Position numbers and translations under genes: made by a program
Notes under the pieces: generated by a model
Told to the model about the DNA's origin: nothing
Database searches by the model: none
The model's input: the letters and a program-made list of their open reading frames with translations, nothing else
Source of the DNA: CADEFX01 sp050260355
GTDB taxonomy: Bacteria; Pseudomonadota; Alphaproteobacteria; Rhizobiales; Hyphomicrobiaceae
Length of the DNA stretch: 57,958 nt
Assembly: GCA_050260355.1 (NCBI GenBank)
Contig: JBLNBZ010000098.1
Location: forward strand, 1-57,958
Direction of reading: 5' to 3'
Shown: in pieces, positions 19,310 through 28,858 of the stretch
Position numbering within the stretch: the stretch's first letter is position 1
Layout: each line of letters opens with the position of its first letter

Positions 19310-20197
19310 GTGTCCTCCGCCCCGCCACGCGACCTTCTTGCGGTCCTCGCAGCCGCGGCCGGCTCCATCTGCGTCGGGACCGTTCCCACGTTGACGCTGG
19401 GCCTTTACGCGGACGGTCTCACTCCACAGTCCATGCTCTTCTGGCGCTATTGGCTGGCGCTATCGGTCCTGATGCCGCTCGCGGTGTTGTCGAGCCAAGG
19501 CTTGGCCAACGATTGGCACAAGGCCGGCCGAGGGCTTTTCCTCAACAGCATCACGCTCGGAGTGATTCAGACCTTCACCTACTTTCGGGCGATTCAGACG
19601 CTGCCGACCAGCATCGTCGTCACCATCTTCTTCGCCTATCCCATTTTCAGTGTGATCCTCGATCAGGTGCTGTTCGGCCGCAAGGCGCGCTGGCCGACTC
19701 TTTTGGCGGTGCTGCTGATCGTATCGGGCGTCGTGCTCACGGGCTGGCCGCACCTGACCGTGCACGAGATGGAGCCCGTCGGGCTCATATGCGCGATACT
19801 GACGCCCATCATTTTCAGCGTGTACGTGGCGATCGCCTACCGGTTCACGCGGGAGACTCCGGCGTTCTCCTGCGCCGCATTCATCTACCTGGGGCTCGGG
19901 TGTGGCTTTGCAGTCGTCACCTTTCTGTTCGGCCTGAGGGCCCCGAGTGACTGGGGCGGCTGGGCGCGTCTTGCCGCGATCGCCACCCTGGGCGGCGCGC
20001 TGCAGATCTCCGCGTTCGCCTATGCGCTGCCGCGCCTCAGCGCCAGCGGCTACTCGATCATCGTCAGTCTGGAGCTGGTGACCGTCGTGCTGCTCGGCGT
20101 TGCCGTCCTGGGCGAGCAGCTTTCGCCGGTGCAGATGATCGGCGTCCTGCTCGTGGTGACGGGGATCATTGTCGAGCGGCTGTTTCGCTACCCTTGA
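19310..20197 (+). CDS. EamA/DMT-family transporter
   Basis: Ten-helix inner-membrane protein made of two EamA repeats (~12-145 and ~155-293), the drug/metabolite transporter layout. Hydrophobic segments include LLAVLAAAAGSICVGTVPTL at the start, TSIVVTIFFAYPIFSVILDQVLFG at the end of repeat one, and ASGYSIIVSLELVTVVLLGVAVLGEQL in repeat two, a hallmark ending of the family. The start is GTG. Substrate unknown; members move amino acids, nucleotides or aromatic compounds. It lies between pcaHG and a D-amino-acid dehydrogenase-like gene on the same strand, which fits uptake or efflux of a related substrate but does not prove it. Confidence 0.88.
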   Translation: MSSAPPRDLLAVLAAAAGSICVGTVPTLTLGLYADGLTPQSMLFWRYWLALSVLMPLAVLSSQGLANDWHKAGRGLFLNSITLGVIQTFTYFRAIQTLPTSIVVTIFFAYPIFSVILDQVLFGRKARWPTLLAVLLIVSGVVLTGWPHLTVHEMEPVGLICAILTPIIFSVYVAIAYRFTRETPAFSCAAFIYLGLGCGFAVVTFLFGLRAPSDWGGWARLAAIATLGGALQISAFAYALPRLSASGYSIIVSLELVTVVLLGVAVLGEQLSPVQMIGVLLVVTGIIVERLFRYP

Positions 20198-20291
20198 GCC
20201 GACCTCCCATCGGCCGCGCAGACAGCGAAGATTGTTGGCGCGGACCGCCGGACCATGCCAAGAAGAGATCCGGTCTGCAGCTCTTCACGGG

Positions 20292-21575
20292 ATGGCAATG
20301 AGCAACGCAAGCACCAGGCGCGCTGTCGTCGTCGGCGCGGGCATCGTCGGCGTGTGCTCAGGCATCGAGCTCAAGCGCCGCGGCTTCGACGTCACCGTCA
20401 TCGATCGGCTGGACCCGGGCGAGGCCTGCTCGTTCGGCAATGCCGGCATCCTGGCGGCCCAGGCCGTCGTGCCGATGGCAATGCCAGGCGTCATGGCGCA
20501 GGCGCCGCGCATGCTGCTCGACCGCGACGGGCCGCTCGTCGTGCGCTTGCGATCACTGCCGACGACAATTCCATGGCTCTGGCGCTTTCACCGCGCGAGC
20601 CGGATCGACAAGGTCGTCAAGACTGCCGATGCGATGAAGGCGCTCTATGGCAGCACCGTCGAGTTGCACGAGCAGCTCGCGCGTGAAGCCGGCGTGCCCG
20701 AGCTGGTGGTTCCCGATCGCTACCTGTATGTCGCCCGCGACCCGCGCAACGCCGATGTCGAGAGCGGTCTGGCGTGGCGCCTGCGGCGCGAGCGTGGTAC
20801 CGAGATCGAGGTCTTCGACGGTCCTGCATTGCGCGAGATCGAGCCGGAGCTGTCCCCGGTCTACAAGCGTGGCGTCCGCGTAGGGCCAATGGCGCGCACA
20901 ACCAACCCTTTCCGGCTGACACGCGCCTACGCCGACCTGCTGCGTCGAAGCGGCGGCAGCATCCTGCGCGCCGAGGTCAACGCGGTTCGGCCCGACGGCA
21001 GCCGCGTGCGCATCGAGACCGGCGCCGGGACGCACGAAGCCGACGCCGTCGTCATCGCCGCGGGAGCATGGTCACTGTCGCTGCTGAAACCGCTAGGTCT
21101 CGATCTGCCGCTCATCGCAGAGCGCGGCTATCACATGACGTTCGCCGAGCCGGGCATCAAATTGCGCCACGTCGTCAGCGAGCTCGAGCGTCACTTCGCC
21201 GTCTCGCAGATGGAAATGGGCCTGCGGCTTGCCGGCACCGAGGAGCTCGGGCTGGCCGACGAGCCACCGTCGTGGCGCCGTGCCGAAATCTTCAAGCGGC
21301 TCGCCAGCGAGATGTTTCCAAAAATTAATGTGGGCAGTGGAAGCCGCTGGATGGGACCCCGTCCAGGCACACCGGACAGTCTGCCGGCGATCGGAGCCGT
21401 TCCAGGCCATCCCAACATCTACGTCGCGTGCGGTCACGGCCATCTCGGCCTCACCGGCGCACCGAATACAGGACGCATCGTTGCCAGTCTTGCGGCAGGC
21501 GAGCGGATTAACCTCGATCTCGCGCCATATGCCCCGGGCCGCTTCGACTTTCGATCGAAAGCGCGCGTGGCTTGA
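20292..21575 (+). CDS. FAD-dependent D-amino-acid dehydrogenase-like protein (DadA family)
   Basis: Probable membrane-linked deaminating dehydrogenase for D-amino acids. Seen: FAD fold AVVVGAGIVGVCSGIELKRRG near residues 10-30, DRLDPGEACSFGNAGIL, a characteristic DadA segment, and the C-terminal GSRWMGPRPGTPDSLPAIG and YVACGHGHLGLTGAPNTGR, which bind the flavin. The length of 427 matches DadA (~430). Two ATGs, two codons apart, are possible; the frame also runs upstream into the EamA gene without similarity. Adjacent genes do not include the racemase DadX, so the exact substrate is open. Confidence 0.88.
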   Translation: MAMSNASTRRAVVVGAGIVGVCSGIELKRRGFDVTVIDRLDPGEACSFGNAGILAAQAVVPMAMPGVMAQAPRMLLDRDGPLVVRLRSLPTTIPWLWRFHRASRIDKVVKTADAMKALYGSTVELHEQLAREAGVPELVVPDRYLYVARDPRNADVESGLAWRLRRERGTEIEVFDGPALREIEPELSPVYKRGVRVGPMARTTNPFRLTRAYADLLRRSGGSILRAEVNAVRPDGSRVRIETGAGTHEADAVVIAAGAWSLSLLKPLGLDLPLIAERGYHMTFAEPGIKLRHVVSELERHFAVSQMEMGLRLAGTEELGLADEPPSWRRAEIFKRLASEMFPKINVGSGSRWMGPRPGTPDSLPAIGAVPGHPNIYVACGHGHLGLTGAPNTGRIVASLAAGERINLDLAPYAPGRFDFRSKARVA

Positions 21576-21770
21576 GGCAGCAAGCAGCGGCGGCGAGCAA
21601 ATCGTCGCGTGTCTCGCGTGGGGCCGCGCGAGTCTTGACAGTGCCAAAGTCTGCGACTAACTGCGGCAGCCAAGCAACACAGCGCCCGTATTTTTTAGAC
21701 GCGGTCGAAATTGGTTTCTTCCGCCGTGATCGAGCCACGCGGGAAACGCCAGGCCGGGAGGAGTGATGCG

Positions 21771-22733
21771 ATGACGATCCTCATCGAGGCGGAGCGGCTG
21801 AGCAAATCGTTTGGCCCCATCCGAGCTGTCGACGAGATCTCCCTCGAGGTTAGCAAAGGCGAGGTGCTGGGCTTTCTCGGCCCCAACGGCGCCGGCAAGT
21901 CCACCACCATGAAGTTGCTCACGGGCTTTCTGGAGCCCGATTCCGGTGTGGCGCGCGTCTGCTCGTTCGACGTCGCCACGCAGCCGAAGGCGGCAAAGGG
22001 GTGCCTCGGCTATCTCCCGGAAGGGGCACCGGCCTACGGCGACATGACGGCCAAAAGCTTTCTCAACTTCATCGCCGAAATTCGCGGCTTCGATGGAGCA
22101 GATCGGGCCAAGCGCGTCGGCCTGGCGATCGAGCGGACCGGGCTCGAGAGCGTTGTCGGCCAGCGCATCGAGACATTGTCGAAAGGCTACAAGCGCCGCG
22201 TCGGACTGGCGCAAGCGATCCTGCACGACCCTGCCGTTCTCATCATGGACGAGCCGACAGACGGCCTCGATCCCAACCAGAAGCACCACGTGCGCCAGCT
22301 CATCGGCGAGATGTCCAAGGACAAGGCCATCATCGTCTCCACGCACATCCTCGAGGAGGTCGAGGCGGTCTGCACGCGCGCCGTCGTGATCGACCGCGGG
22401 CGCATCGTCGCCGACGGGACCGCAGAGGATCTGCAGCGCCGCATGCCCTACCACAACGCCGTCGCCATTCGCATCCAGGCGGCCAGCGCCGACGCCGTGA
22501 TCGGAGCCCTCTCGTCCCTGGGCGGCGTGGCGAAGGTCGAACGGATGCCGGCCGTCAACGGCCACATCCAGCTCAGGGCCATGCCGAAGAGCGGCGTCAC
22601 CATCGCCGCGGACGTCGCCGCCCTGCTGCGCGACAAGTCGATCGCAGTGGAGGAGATGTTCGTCGAGCGCGGCAAGCTCGATGACGTCTTCCGGCAAATT
22701 ACGACCTCGGATGTCGGAGCGGGTCATGCGTAA
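21771..22733 (+). CDS. ABC transporter ATP-binding protein (gliding-type, GldA-like)
   Basis: ATPase subunit of an exporter-type ABC system. Walker A GPNGAGKSTT (37-46), Q-loop region, signature LSKGYKRRVGLA (a degenerate form common in the CcmA/NatA group), Walker B VLIMDEPTDGLDP, and His in VSTHILEEV. A C-terminal ~80 residues resemble the extra domain of the GldA/NosF branch. The ATG chosen follows GGGAGGAG, 7 bases upstream, one of the strongest ribosome sites here. It overlaps the permease gene by 8 bp and heads a four-gene unit with the permease, a GldG-like and a DUF4340 protein. 320 residues. Confidence 0.93.
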   Translation: MTILIEAERLSKSFGPIRAVDEISLEVSKGEVLGFLGPNGAGKSTTMKLLTGFLEPDSGVARVCSFDVATQPKAAKGCLGYLPEGAPAYGDMTAKSFLNFIAEIRGFDGADRAKRVGLAIERTGLESVVGQRIETLSKGYKRRVGLAQAILHDPAVLIMDEPTDGLDPNQKHHVRQLIGEMSKDKAIIVSTHILEEVEAVCTRAVVIDRGRIVADGTAEDLQRRMPYHNAVAIRIQAASADAVIGALSSLGGVAKVERMPAVNGHIQLRAMPKSGVTIAADVAALLRDKSIAVEEMFVERGKLDDVFRQITTSDVGAGHA

Positions 22734-23460
22734 CGTCTGCATCATCGCCAAGCGCGAGCTCGGCGCGTACTTCGGCACTCCTCTCGCCTACATCTTCATC
22801 GTCATCTTCGTGGCGATGACGGGCACGTTCGCCTTCTACGTCGGCAACTTCTTCGATCGCGGGCAGGCCGACCTGCAGCCGTTCTTCCTCTACCACGTCT
22901 GGCTCTACCTGCTGCTCGTGCCGGCCGTCGCCATGCGCCTGTGGGCCGAGGAGCGCAAGACGGGCACCATCGAGCTGCTCATGACGCTTCCCATCTCCAC
23001 GACGGAGGCGATACTCGGCAAGTTCCTGGCGGCATGGGCGTTCATCGGCGTGGCGCTAGCCCTCACGTTTCCGATGTGGATCACGGTCAACATTCTGGGC
23101 CAGCCCGACAACGGCGTGATTTTCGTCAGCTACATCGGCAGCTTCCTGATGGCTGGCGCCTTTCTCGCCATCGGCTCGTGCATCTCCGCGCTGACCAAGA
23201 ACCAGGTGATCGCCTTCATCGTGGCGGCAACGCTGTGCTTCCTGTTCGTCATGAGCGGGGCAGAGATGGTGCTGAACTTCTTCCGCGCCTGGGCGCCGGC
23301 ATCCCTGCTCCAGGCGATCTCGTCGATGAGCTTCATCAGCCACTTCGACCAGATCAGCAAGGGTGTCTTCAGCCTTCCGACACTGATCTTCTACGCGTCG
23401 CTGATGGCCTTCTTCCTGTTTGCCAATGTCATCGTCGTCGAGCAGCGCAAGGCTGCCTGA
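22726..23460 (+). CDS. ABC transporter permease (GldF-like)
   Basis: Six-helix permease of the ABC-2/gliding type, partner of the ATPase encoded just before it. Helices visible: LAYIFIVIFVAMTGTFAFYVG, LYLLLVPAVAMRLW (with the conserved WAEERKTGTIELLMTLPI loop), AWAFIGVALALTFPMWI, VSYIGSFLMAGAFLAIGSCI, VIAFIVAATLCFLFVMSG and a last helix at the end (FYASLMAFFLFANVIVV). Start chosen at MRNVCIIAKREL, overlapping the ATPase gene by 8 bp; an ATG five codons earlier is possible. 244 residues. Substrate unknown. Confidence 0.92.
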   Translation: MRNVCIIAKRELGAYFGTPLAYIFIVIFVAMTGTFAFYVGNFFDRGQADLQPFFLYHVWLYLLLVPAVAMRLWAEERKTGTIELLMTLPISTTEAILGKFLAAWAFIGVALALTFPMWITVNILGQPDNGVIFVSYIGSFLMAGAFLAIGSCISALTKNQVIAFIVAATLCFLFVMSGAEMVLNFFRAWAPASLLQAISSMSFISHFDQISKGVFSLPTLIFYASLMAFFLFANVIVVEQRKAA

Positions 23461-23472
23461 GGGAGATCGTCC

Positions 23473-25581
23473 ATGACTTCCACCCCCTCCACGAACGATT
23501 GGCGCAAGAAGGCAGCGAACGTCGGCCACGGCATCTCCGGCTGGTCATTGCTGGCGCCGGGTGAAATCGTCAGGGCCGCGTCGCGGTTGGATCGCAAGAC
23601 GCTGGCCTGGGGTGCGATCGCGCTCGCGGCGGTCCTCACCCTCTCCGTCAATCTGATCTCGTCGCTGGTGTTCAAGAATGTGCGCGCGGATGTGACGGCC
23701 GACCGCCTCTTCACGATCTCGGACGGCACCAAGAAGGTGCTGGCGAAGATCGACGAGCCGATCGACGTTCGCGTCTACTACACGCGCAAGCTCGGCGAGG
23801 TGGCCCCGCTGTTCGGCAAATATTTCGAGCGCGTGAAAGCCCTGCTCGAGCAGTATCGCGACCTGTCGAACGGCAAGCTGCACCTGACGTTCATCGAGCC
23901 TGAGGCGTTCTCGGATGCCGAGGATGTCGCCGTTGCGAGCGGCCTCAGAGGCGTGCGCCTCAACCAGGACGGCGAGACGGGCTACTTCGGCCTCGTTGCG
24001 TCCAACACCACCGACAACGATGCGACCATCGAGTTCTTCTCGCCGGATCGCGAGCGCTTCCTCGAGTACGACCTCACCAAGTTGATCGGCGGCCTCGCCA
24101 ATCCCAAGAAGCACATCGTCGGGCTGATCGCCGGCGTGCCAATCGACGGGGGCGCCGCAAATCCAATGATGCCGATGCGGCAGCCGTCGCGGCCGTGGAT
24201 GGTCATGGACCAGATCCGCGAGTTCTTCCAGGTCAAGACGCTGCAGCCCGATATCAAGTCGGTGCCGGACGATATCGACGTGCTGATGCTGGTCCAGCCG
24301 GAGCATCTCACCGCCGATGCGGCCTACGCCATCGACCAGTTCGCTCTGCGCGGTGGGCGCGTCCTGGCCTTCGTCGATCCCGTCGCCGAGACGAGCTCGA
24401 TGGGTCCCCCGGGCATGGGCATGCCGCCCGCAGGACCGGACGCCGAGCTTTTGAAGCTGCTCAAGACATGGGGTGTCGGCTTCGACGGCGCGAAGGTCGC
24501 GGGCGACCCCGCGCTCGCGCGCCGCGTCCAGTTCGGCGGCGGCCGACGGCCGATCGTCACCGACTATCTCGGCTGGCTGGAGATCGACAAAGCTCAGATC
24601 AACGACAAGGACCCCGTCACCGCCGGGGTGGAGCGCCTGAACCTCGCGAGCTCCGGGTTCCTGACGAAAGTGGACGGGGCCACGACCACGGTTCAGCCGA
24701 TCATCGAGACCACGCCGAGGGCGGGTGAGCTCGAGGCGGACAAGCTCCGCTTCCAGCCCGATCCGATCGCCCTGATGCGTGGCTTCAAGTCCGGCGGCAA
24801 GCCGCTCATGCTGGCCGCCCGCATCAGTGGCGAAGCCAAGAGCGCCTTCCCCGACGGACGTCCCAAGCCGCCGGAGCCGAAGGCCGACGCAGCAAAGGAC
24901 GGCAAGGACAGCAAGGACTCAGGAGACAAGGAGAAAAAGGCCGAGGAGAAGAAGGCCGAGACCCCCAAGGCCGAAGCGAAGGATGCCAAGCCCGCAGAGC
25001 CGGACAAGCCGTTCGTCGCGTCGGGCAAGGTCAACGTCGTGGTGGTCGCCGACAGCGATATGCTCAACGACCAGTTCTGGGTCGACGTGCGCGACTTCCT
25101 CGGCCAGCAGGTGGCCGTGCCGCAGGCGCACAACGCCGCCTTCGTCGTCAACACCCTCGAGAACCTGTCCGGCGGGGAGATGCTCGCCGATTTGCGTGGC
25201 CGAGGCATCAACGATCGGCCTTTCGAGCTGGTCAACGACATCCGCCGCGAGGCCGAGCGCCGCTTCCGCGAGAAGGAGCAGACGCTCGTCGCCCAGCTCA
25301 AGGAGCTGCAGGACAAGGTCTCCAAGATGGAGACCAAGGGCGGAGAGGGCGGCGCGATCCTGCTGTCCGACAAGGACAAGCAGACGATCGAGAATGCACG
25401 CAGCGAGATGATCGGCGTGCGGCGCGAGCTGCGCGATGTGAAGCTGGCACTGCGCCAGGACATCGACCGCCTCGGCGGCTGGCTCAAGTTCTTCAACATC
25501 GCCGCCGTCCCGCTTGCCATCGGCTTCGGGGGCTTGGCACTGGGCCTGGTCCAGCGGCGGCGCAGGCATCCCTCGGACTGA
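23473..25581 (+). CDS. GldG-family ABC accessory protein
   Basis: Membrane-anchored extracytoplasmic partner of the preceding ABC genes. An N-terminal helix (~46-66, AWGAIALAAVLTLSVNLISS) is followed by a large periplasmic region with the GldG core: DRLFTISDGTKKVL, VYYTRKLGEVAPLF, LEYDLTKLI, and LMLVQPEHL...DQFALRGGRVLAFVDPVAE. Residues ~461-513 are a low-complexity linker rich in Lys, Ala, Glu, Asp and Pro. A C-terminal coiled-coil stretch (~610-660) ends in one more helix and a basic tail. 702 residues is longer than Bacteroidetes GldG. Such modules occur widely in non-gliding Proteobacteria; function there is unknown. Confidence 0.88.
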   Translation: MTSTPSTNDWRKKAANVGHGISGWSLLAPGEIVRAASRLDRKTLAWGAIALAAVLTLSVNLISSLVFKNVRADVTADRLFTISDGTKKVLAKIDEPIDVRVYYTRKLGEVAPLFGKYFERVKALLEQYRDLSNGKLHLTFIEPEAFSDAEDVAVASGLRGVRLNQDGETGYFGLVASNTTDNDATIEFFSPDRERFLEYDLTKLIGGLANPKKHIVGLIAGVPIDGGAANPMMPMRQPSRPWMVMDQIREFFQVKTLQPDIKSVPDDIDVLMLVQPEHLTADAAYAIDQFALRGGRVLAFVDPVAETSSMGPPGMGMPPAGPDAELLKLLKTWGVGFDGAKVAGDPALARRVQFGGGRRPIVTDYLGWLEIDKAQINDKDPVTAGVERLNLASSGFLTKVDGATTTVQPIIETTPRAGELEADKLRFQPDPIALMRGFKSGGKPLMLAARISGEAKSAFPDGRPKPPEPKADAAKDGKDSKDSGDKEKKAEEKKAETPKAEAKDAKPAEPDKPFVASGKVNVVVVADSDMLNDQFWVDVRDFLGQQVAVPQAHNAAFVVNTLENLSGGEMLADLRGRGINDRPFELVNDIRREAERRFREKEQTLVAQLKELQDKVSKMETKGGEGGAILLSDKDKQTIENARSEMIGVRRELRDVKLALRQDIDRLGGWLKFFNIAAVPLAIGFGGLALGLVQRRRRHPSD

Positions 25582-25603
25582 CGCAAGGCCTCGGGAGGTA
25601 AAC

Positions 25604-26626
25604 GTGATCAAGCCTCGACAGTTTACGGCGCTCGCCACTGCAACGATCATTGCAGTGCTGCTTGCGGCCGGCCTGTTTGCGTCCGCCAATCGCTTCTCGC
25701 AGGGCGGCATTCAGGGCCAACCGCTCGCGCCGGAGCTCACACGCAACGTCAACAGCGTTGCGAAAATCGAGATCGCGCAAGGCGACAAGAGCCTGACGAT
25801 CGAGCGCGCCGGCGAGCAATGGAAGGTGAAGCAGCGCGATGGCTATCCTGCCAATCCCGAGAAGGCGCGCGCGCTCGTCCTTCAGCTTTCGGCAGCGGAG
25901 CTGATCGAGCCCAAGACGGCAAACAAGGAGCGTTACAGCCTGCTCGAGCTCGAGGACTCCAAAGCCAAGGACGCCAAGTCGCGCCAGGTGCGCATCCTCG
26001 ACGACAAGGGCAAGCCGCTAGTTGACGTCGTGCTCGGCAAGAGCCGCTATGATGCGTTCGGCTCGGGGCGCACCGGCTTCTATGTCAGACGGCAGGGCGA
26101 GGCACAGACCTGGCTCGCAAGCGGAGAGCCCAGGGCCCAGCTCGACGTCAAGGATTGGGTGAATACCTCGATCTTCACCGCCGATAGCGGCAAGATTGCG
26201 CGGGTCACGGTCGAGCATCCCGGCGAGGAGCGGCTGGTCATCGAGAAGAGCGATGACAAGGACAAGAAGTTCAAGCTGGCGAGTGTACCCGACGGCAAGA
26301 AGCTGAAGGAGAACGCACCAGTCGACCAGATCGCGCAGGGCTTTTCCTCGATCGATCTCGACGACGTGCGCAAGCTCGATGCGACGCCTGCGGGAGACAA
26401 GGTCAGCACGCTGACGCTCGAGCTGCAGGACGGCCCGAAGGTCACGTTCCGCCTGCGCAAGGATGGCGACGCGAGCTGGCTGTCGTTTTCGGCAAGCGGC
26501 GACGGCGACGCCAAGAAGCAGGCCGACGAGATCAACGCCAAAGGCAATGGCTGGGAGTTCAAGATCCCGTCCTGGAAAGCCGATGCCATCGGCAAGCACG
26601 CGACGGACCTGTTCGAGACGAGTTGA
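25604..26626 (+). CDS. DUF4340 domain protein
   Basis: Exported protein of unknown role that commonly accompanies GldA/F/G-like ABC genes. An N-terminal anchor (~8-28, FTALATATIIAVLLAAGLFA) precedes repeated beta-rich segments: VAKIEIAQGDKSLTIERAGEQWKVKQ, then VLGKSRYDAFGSGRTGFYVRR and ARVTVEHPGEERLVIEK. Start is GTG with GGGAGG 6 bases before; the ORF extends further upstream inside the GldG-like gene but without a ribosome site. 340 residues. It is the last gene of the four-gene ABC module and meets the methyltransferase gene head to tail after 55 bp. Confidence 0.87.
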   Translation: MIKPRQFTALATATIIAVLLAAGLFASANRFSQGGIQGQPLAPELTRNVNSVAKIEIAQGDKSLTIERAGEQWKVKQRDGYPANPEKARALVLQLSAAELIEPKTANKERYSLLELEDSKAKDAKSRQVRILDDKGKPLVDVVLGKSRYDAFGSGRTGFYVRRQGEAQTWLASGEPRAQLDVKDWVNTSIFTADSGKIARVTVEHPGEERLVIEKSDDKDKKFKLASVPDGKKLKENAPVDQIAQGFSSIDLDDVRKLDATPAGDKVSTLTLELQDGPKVTFRLRKDGDASWLSFSASGDGDAKKQADEINAKGNGWEFKIPSWKADAIGKHATDLFETS

Positions 26627-26681
26627 GGCAGGCGTCGCAAGGTCGGCGCAGCCTGGGATAGGTGCCAGACGCCGGCGATTC

Positions 26682-27494
26682 CTATCGGGCCGCCTTGATC
26701 ACATGCGCCCGCACTAGGCCATCAACCGCACCGCTCCCGAAGCGCTGCGCAATGACCTCTGCAGATCTTTGCGTGGCCTCCTCAAGGCGAGCAGCATCCC
26801 GCGCCTCGATCTCGTTCCGTAGCGGCGTTCCCTGGCAATAGGCGGTTGCAGCGTGGCGCGCCGAAGGGGCCTTGCTTCTGTGATCCACCGTCTCGATCGA
26901 GGTCGACGAAAAGCCTGCCGCACGCAGCTCCTCGCGGATCATTGCGACATCGTTATAGCCGTGCGGGGTGCGCTGCAGAAACCGCGGCGGGTCGTCCGGA
27001 AAGAGCTTTGCCAGAGCCTGCGTCACCAGATCGGCGAACTCGTTCGAGGCGATGCTGTCCCAGACGTTGAATAGAAAGTGGCCGCCCGGCTTGAGGACAC
27101 GACGGGCTTCCCGATAGCCGTGCACCCGGTCCGGGAAGAACATGACCCCGAACTGGCAGGCCGTGACATCGAACTCGCCATCCGGGAATGGAAGGGAAAG
27201 CGCGTCGGCCTGTCGCCAGACGATGCGCGTGTCGGGCTTCTGCTTTGCCGCCGCATAGTCAAGCATCGGCTGGTTGAGATCGGTGACGACGATGCGGGTG
27301 CTCCGAGGCAGCCTTGATGCCATGGCGCGTGTGAGGGCTCCGGTGCCGGCCGCCGTTTCCAGGACGGCCCGGGGCGAAAGCTGCGCGGCCTGCTCCGCAA
27401 GATCGCGCGCATAGGGCTCGAAGATGAGGGGGACAAGAAGCCTATCGTAGACTTCCGGAATTGAGCCGGCAAAGAGCTTGTCGCTTGACACCAT
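26682..27494 (-). CDS. Class I SAM-dependent methyltransferase
   Basis: Seen: SAM motif I AVLETAAGTGALTRAM (~45-60), VTDLNQPML (motif II acidic residue), QADALSLPFPDGEFDVTACQFGVMFFPD and RRVLKPGGHFLFNVWD, the usual layout of UbiE/Methyltransf_11-type enzymes. Start at MVSSDKLF, preceded by AAGGG about 8 bases away; the frame continues 100 codons upstream into non-similar sequence. 270 residues. It is the last gene of a same-strand run that begins with prkA, but 74 bp separates it from its neighbour, so co-transcription is only possible. Substrate unknown. Confidence 0.87.
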   Translation of the reverse strand: MVSSDKLFAGSIPEVYDRLLVPLIFEPYARDLAEQAAQLSPRAVLETAAGTGALTRAMASRLPRSTRIVVTDLNQPMLDYAAAKQKPDTRIVWRQADALSLPFPDGEFDVTACQFGVMFFPDRVHGYREARRVLKPGGHFLFNVWDSIASNEFADLVTQALAKLFPDDPPRFLQRTPHGYNDVAMIREELRAAGFSSTSIETVDHRSKAPSARHAATAYCQGTPLRNEIEARDAARLEEATQRSAEVIAQRFGSGAVDGLVRAHVIKAAR

Positions 27495-27568
27495 GGCATC
27501 ACCCTTCCTGAACCGGCCGTCGGAAACGAGCCCACCCAGCCGTCGTATCGGCAGCCCGATTTGAACGT

Positions 27569-28774
27569 CTAACTCTCTTTGCCGTCGTCGCGCGCGCCGA
27601 CAAGGCGCATGCGATAGTCCTGTGGGATCGCCTTGCCAGCGTCGGTATAGGCCTTCTCGATCGCCTTCACGTTGGGCGCAAAGATCGTCTTGCGGTTGGC
27701 GCGCGCCCAATCTCGTGAGGCGATGATCGTGTCGAGCGAGCCCTGGAAGCGCGGCATCACCCATCGAGCGAACAGCTCGTAGCTGCGGAACGTGTCCTCG
27801 CGATTGGCCCATTCGTGGGCGCGGAACATGACGCCGCCGATCCCCCCCTTGCTGAGCTCGATCAGCCGCTCGATGCCTTTGGCGACGGTGTCGGGCGAGC
27901 CGACCAAGGTCGATCCCATCTTCACGCCGTCACGCAGCGGATCGTCCGAGCGGCCAGGCGGCCGTCCCAGCGTCTCCTCGAAGTAGGTGACCGTCTCCTG
28001 CCGCTCGCCGTGGTAGACGTCGCGCAGGGCCCGCTCGTCGTCCTCCGCCGTGTGCATGTTGATGACGAGGCGCCACTCGCGGCGGTCCATCGTGCGGCCA
28101 TGCTTGGCCGCCTCCTCTTCGGCAATTGCCCACTGCTTGGCGAGCGCTTCTGGCCCGCCCGGAATGCCGGCGCCGAGGGACAGAACACCGAGTCCGTACT
28201 TGCCTGCAGCCTGCATGCCGGCAGGGGTCTGCGTGCTCGCAACCGCGATCTTGAAGTGCGGATCGGTGTAAGGCGCCAAATGCAGGCGCGCCTCGCGCAT
28301 CTCGAACCAGTCGGTCTTCATGGTCACCGGCTCCTCGCACTTGAGAAGCCGCGTGATCGCCTGCAGCGACTCATCCATGCGCCGGCGCTGGTCCGACGGC
28401 TCGATCGCCAGCATGTAGGCATCCGACACCAGCGCTCCAGGCCCGCAACCGAGCATGGCGCGGCCGCGCGTCATATGATCGAGCTGCACGAACCGGTTCG
28501 CGACCAGCAACGGATGATGATAGGGCAGGCTGGTCACGCCGGAGCCGAGCCTGATGTTCTTGGTGCGTTCGGCCGCAGCCGCGATGATCAGCTCTGGCGA
28601 TGCGATCAACTCCCAGCCGGCCGAATGATGCTCGCCGATCCAGGCCTCGTCGTAGCCGAGATGATCGAGCCACTCGATCAATTCCATATCGCGCGCGATC
28701 GCGAGCGTCGGGTTGTCACCCGCGCGGTGAAACGGTGCGAGAAAGATGCCGAAGATGAGCCCTTTGTGAGCCAC
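27569..28774 (-). CDS. LLM-class flavin-dependent oxidoreductase
   Basis: Bacterial-luciferase-like TIM-barrel enzyme using FMN or F420, of the alkanal/alkane monooxygenase group. Seen: an N-terminal strand and loop with GIFLAPFHRAGDNPTLAIARDMELIEWLDHLGYDEAWIGEHHSAGWE, typical of the family, SGVTSLPYHHPLLVANRFVQLDHMTRGRAMLGCGPG, and the C-terminal GSPDTVAKGIERLIELSKGGIGGVMF with RFFQGSL-like ending. 401 residues, normal for the branch. It lies 84 bp downstream of spoVR on the same strand. Which compound it oxidises is not clear. Confidence 0.9.
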   Translation of the reverse strand: MAHKGLIFGIFLAPFHRAGDNPTLAIARDMELIEWLDHLGYDEAWIGEHHSAGWELIASPELIIAAAAERTKNIRLGSGVTSLPYHHPLLVANRFVQLDHMTRGRAMLGCGPGALVSDAYMLAIEPSDQRRRMDESLQAITRLLKCEEPVTMKTDWFEMREARLHLAPYTDPHFKIAVASTQTPAGMQAAGKYGLGVLSLGAGIPGGPEALAKQWAIAEEEAAKHGRTMDRREWRLVINMHTAEDDERALRDVYHGERQETVTYFEETLGRPPGRSDDPLRDGVKMGSTLVGSPDTVAKGIERLIELSKGGIGGVMFRAHEWANREDTFRSYELFARWVMPRFQGSLDTIIASRDWARANRKTIFAPNVKAIEKAYTDAGKAIPQDYRMRLVGARDDGKES

Positions 28775-28858
28775 GCGCAGTTCCCTCCGATCGGTTGGAC
28801 CCGGGAACGTTAGCGTGCCGGCGCGAGCTGCGCCACCGAAAGGCAGGCTTCGGGAATC

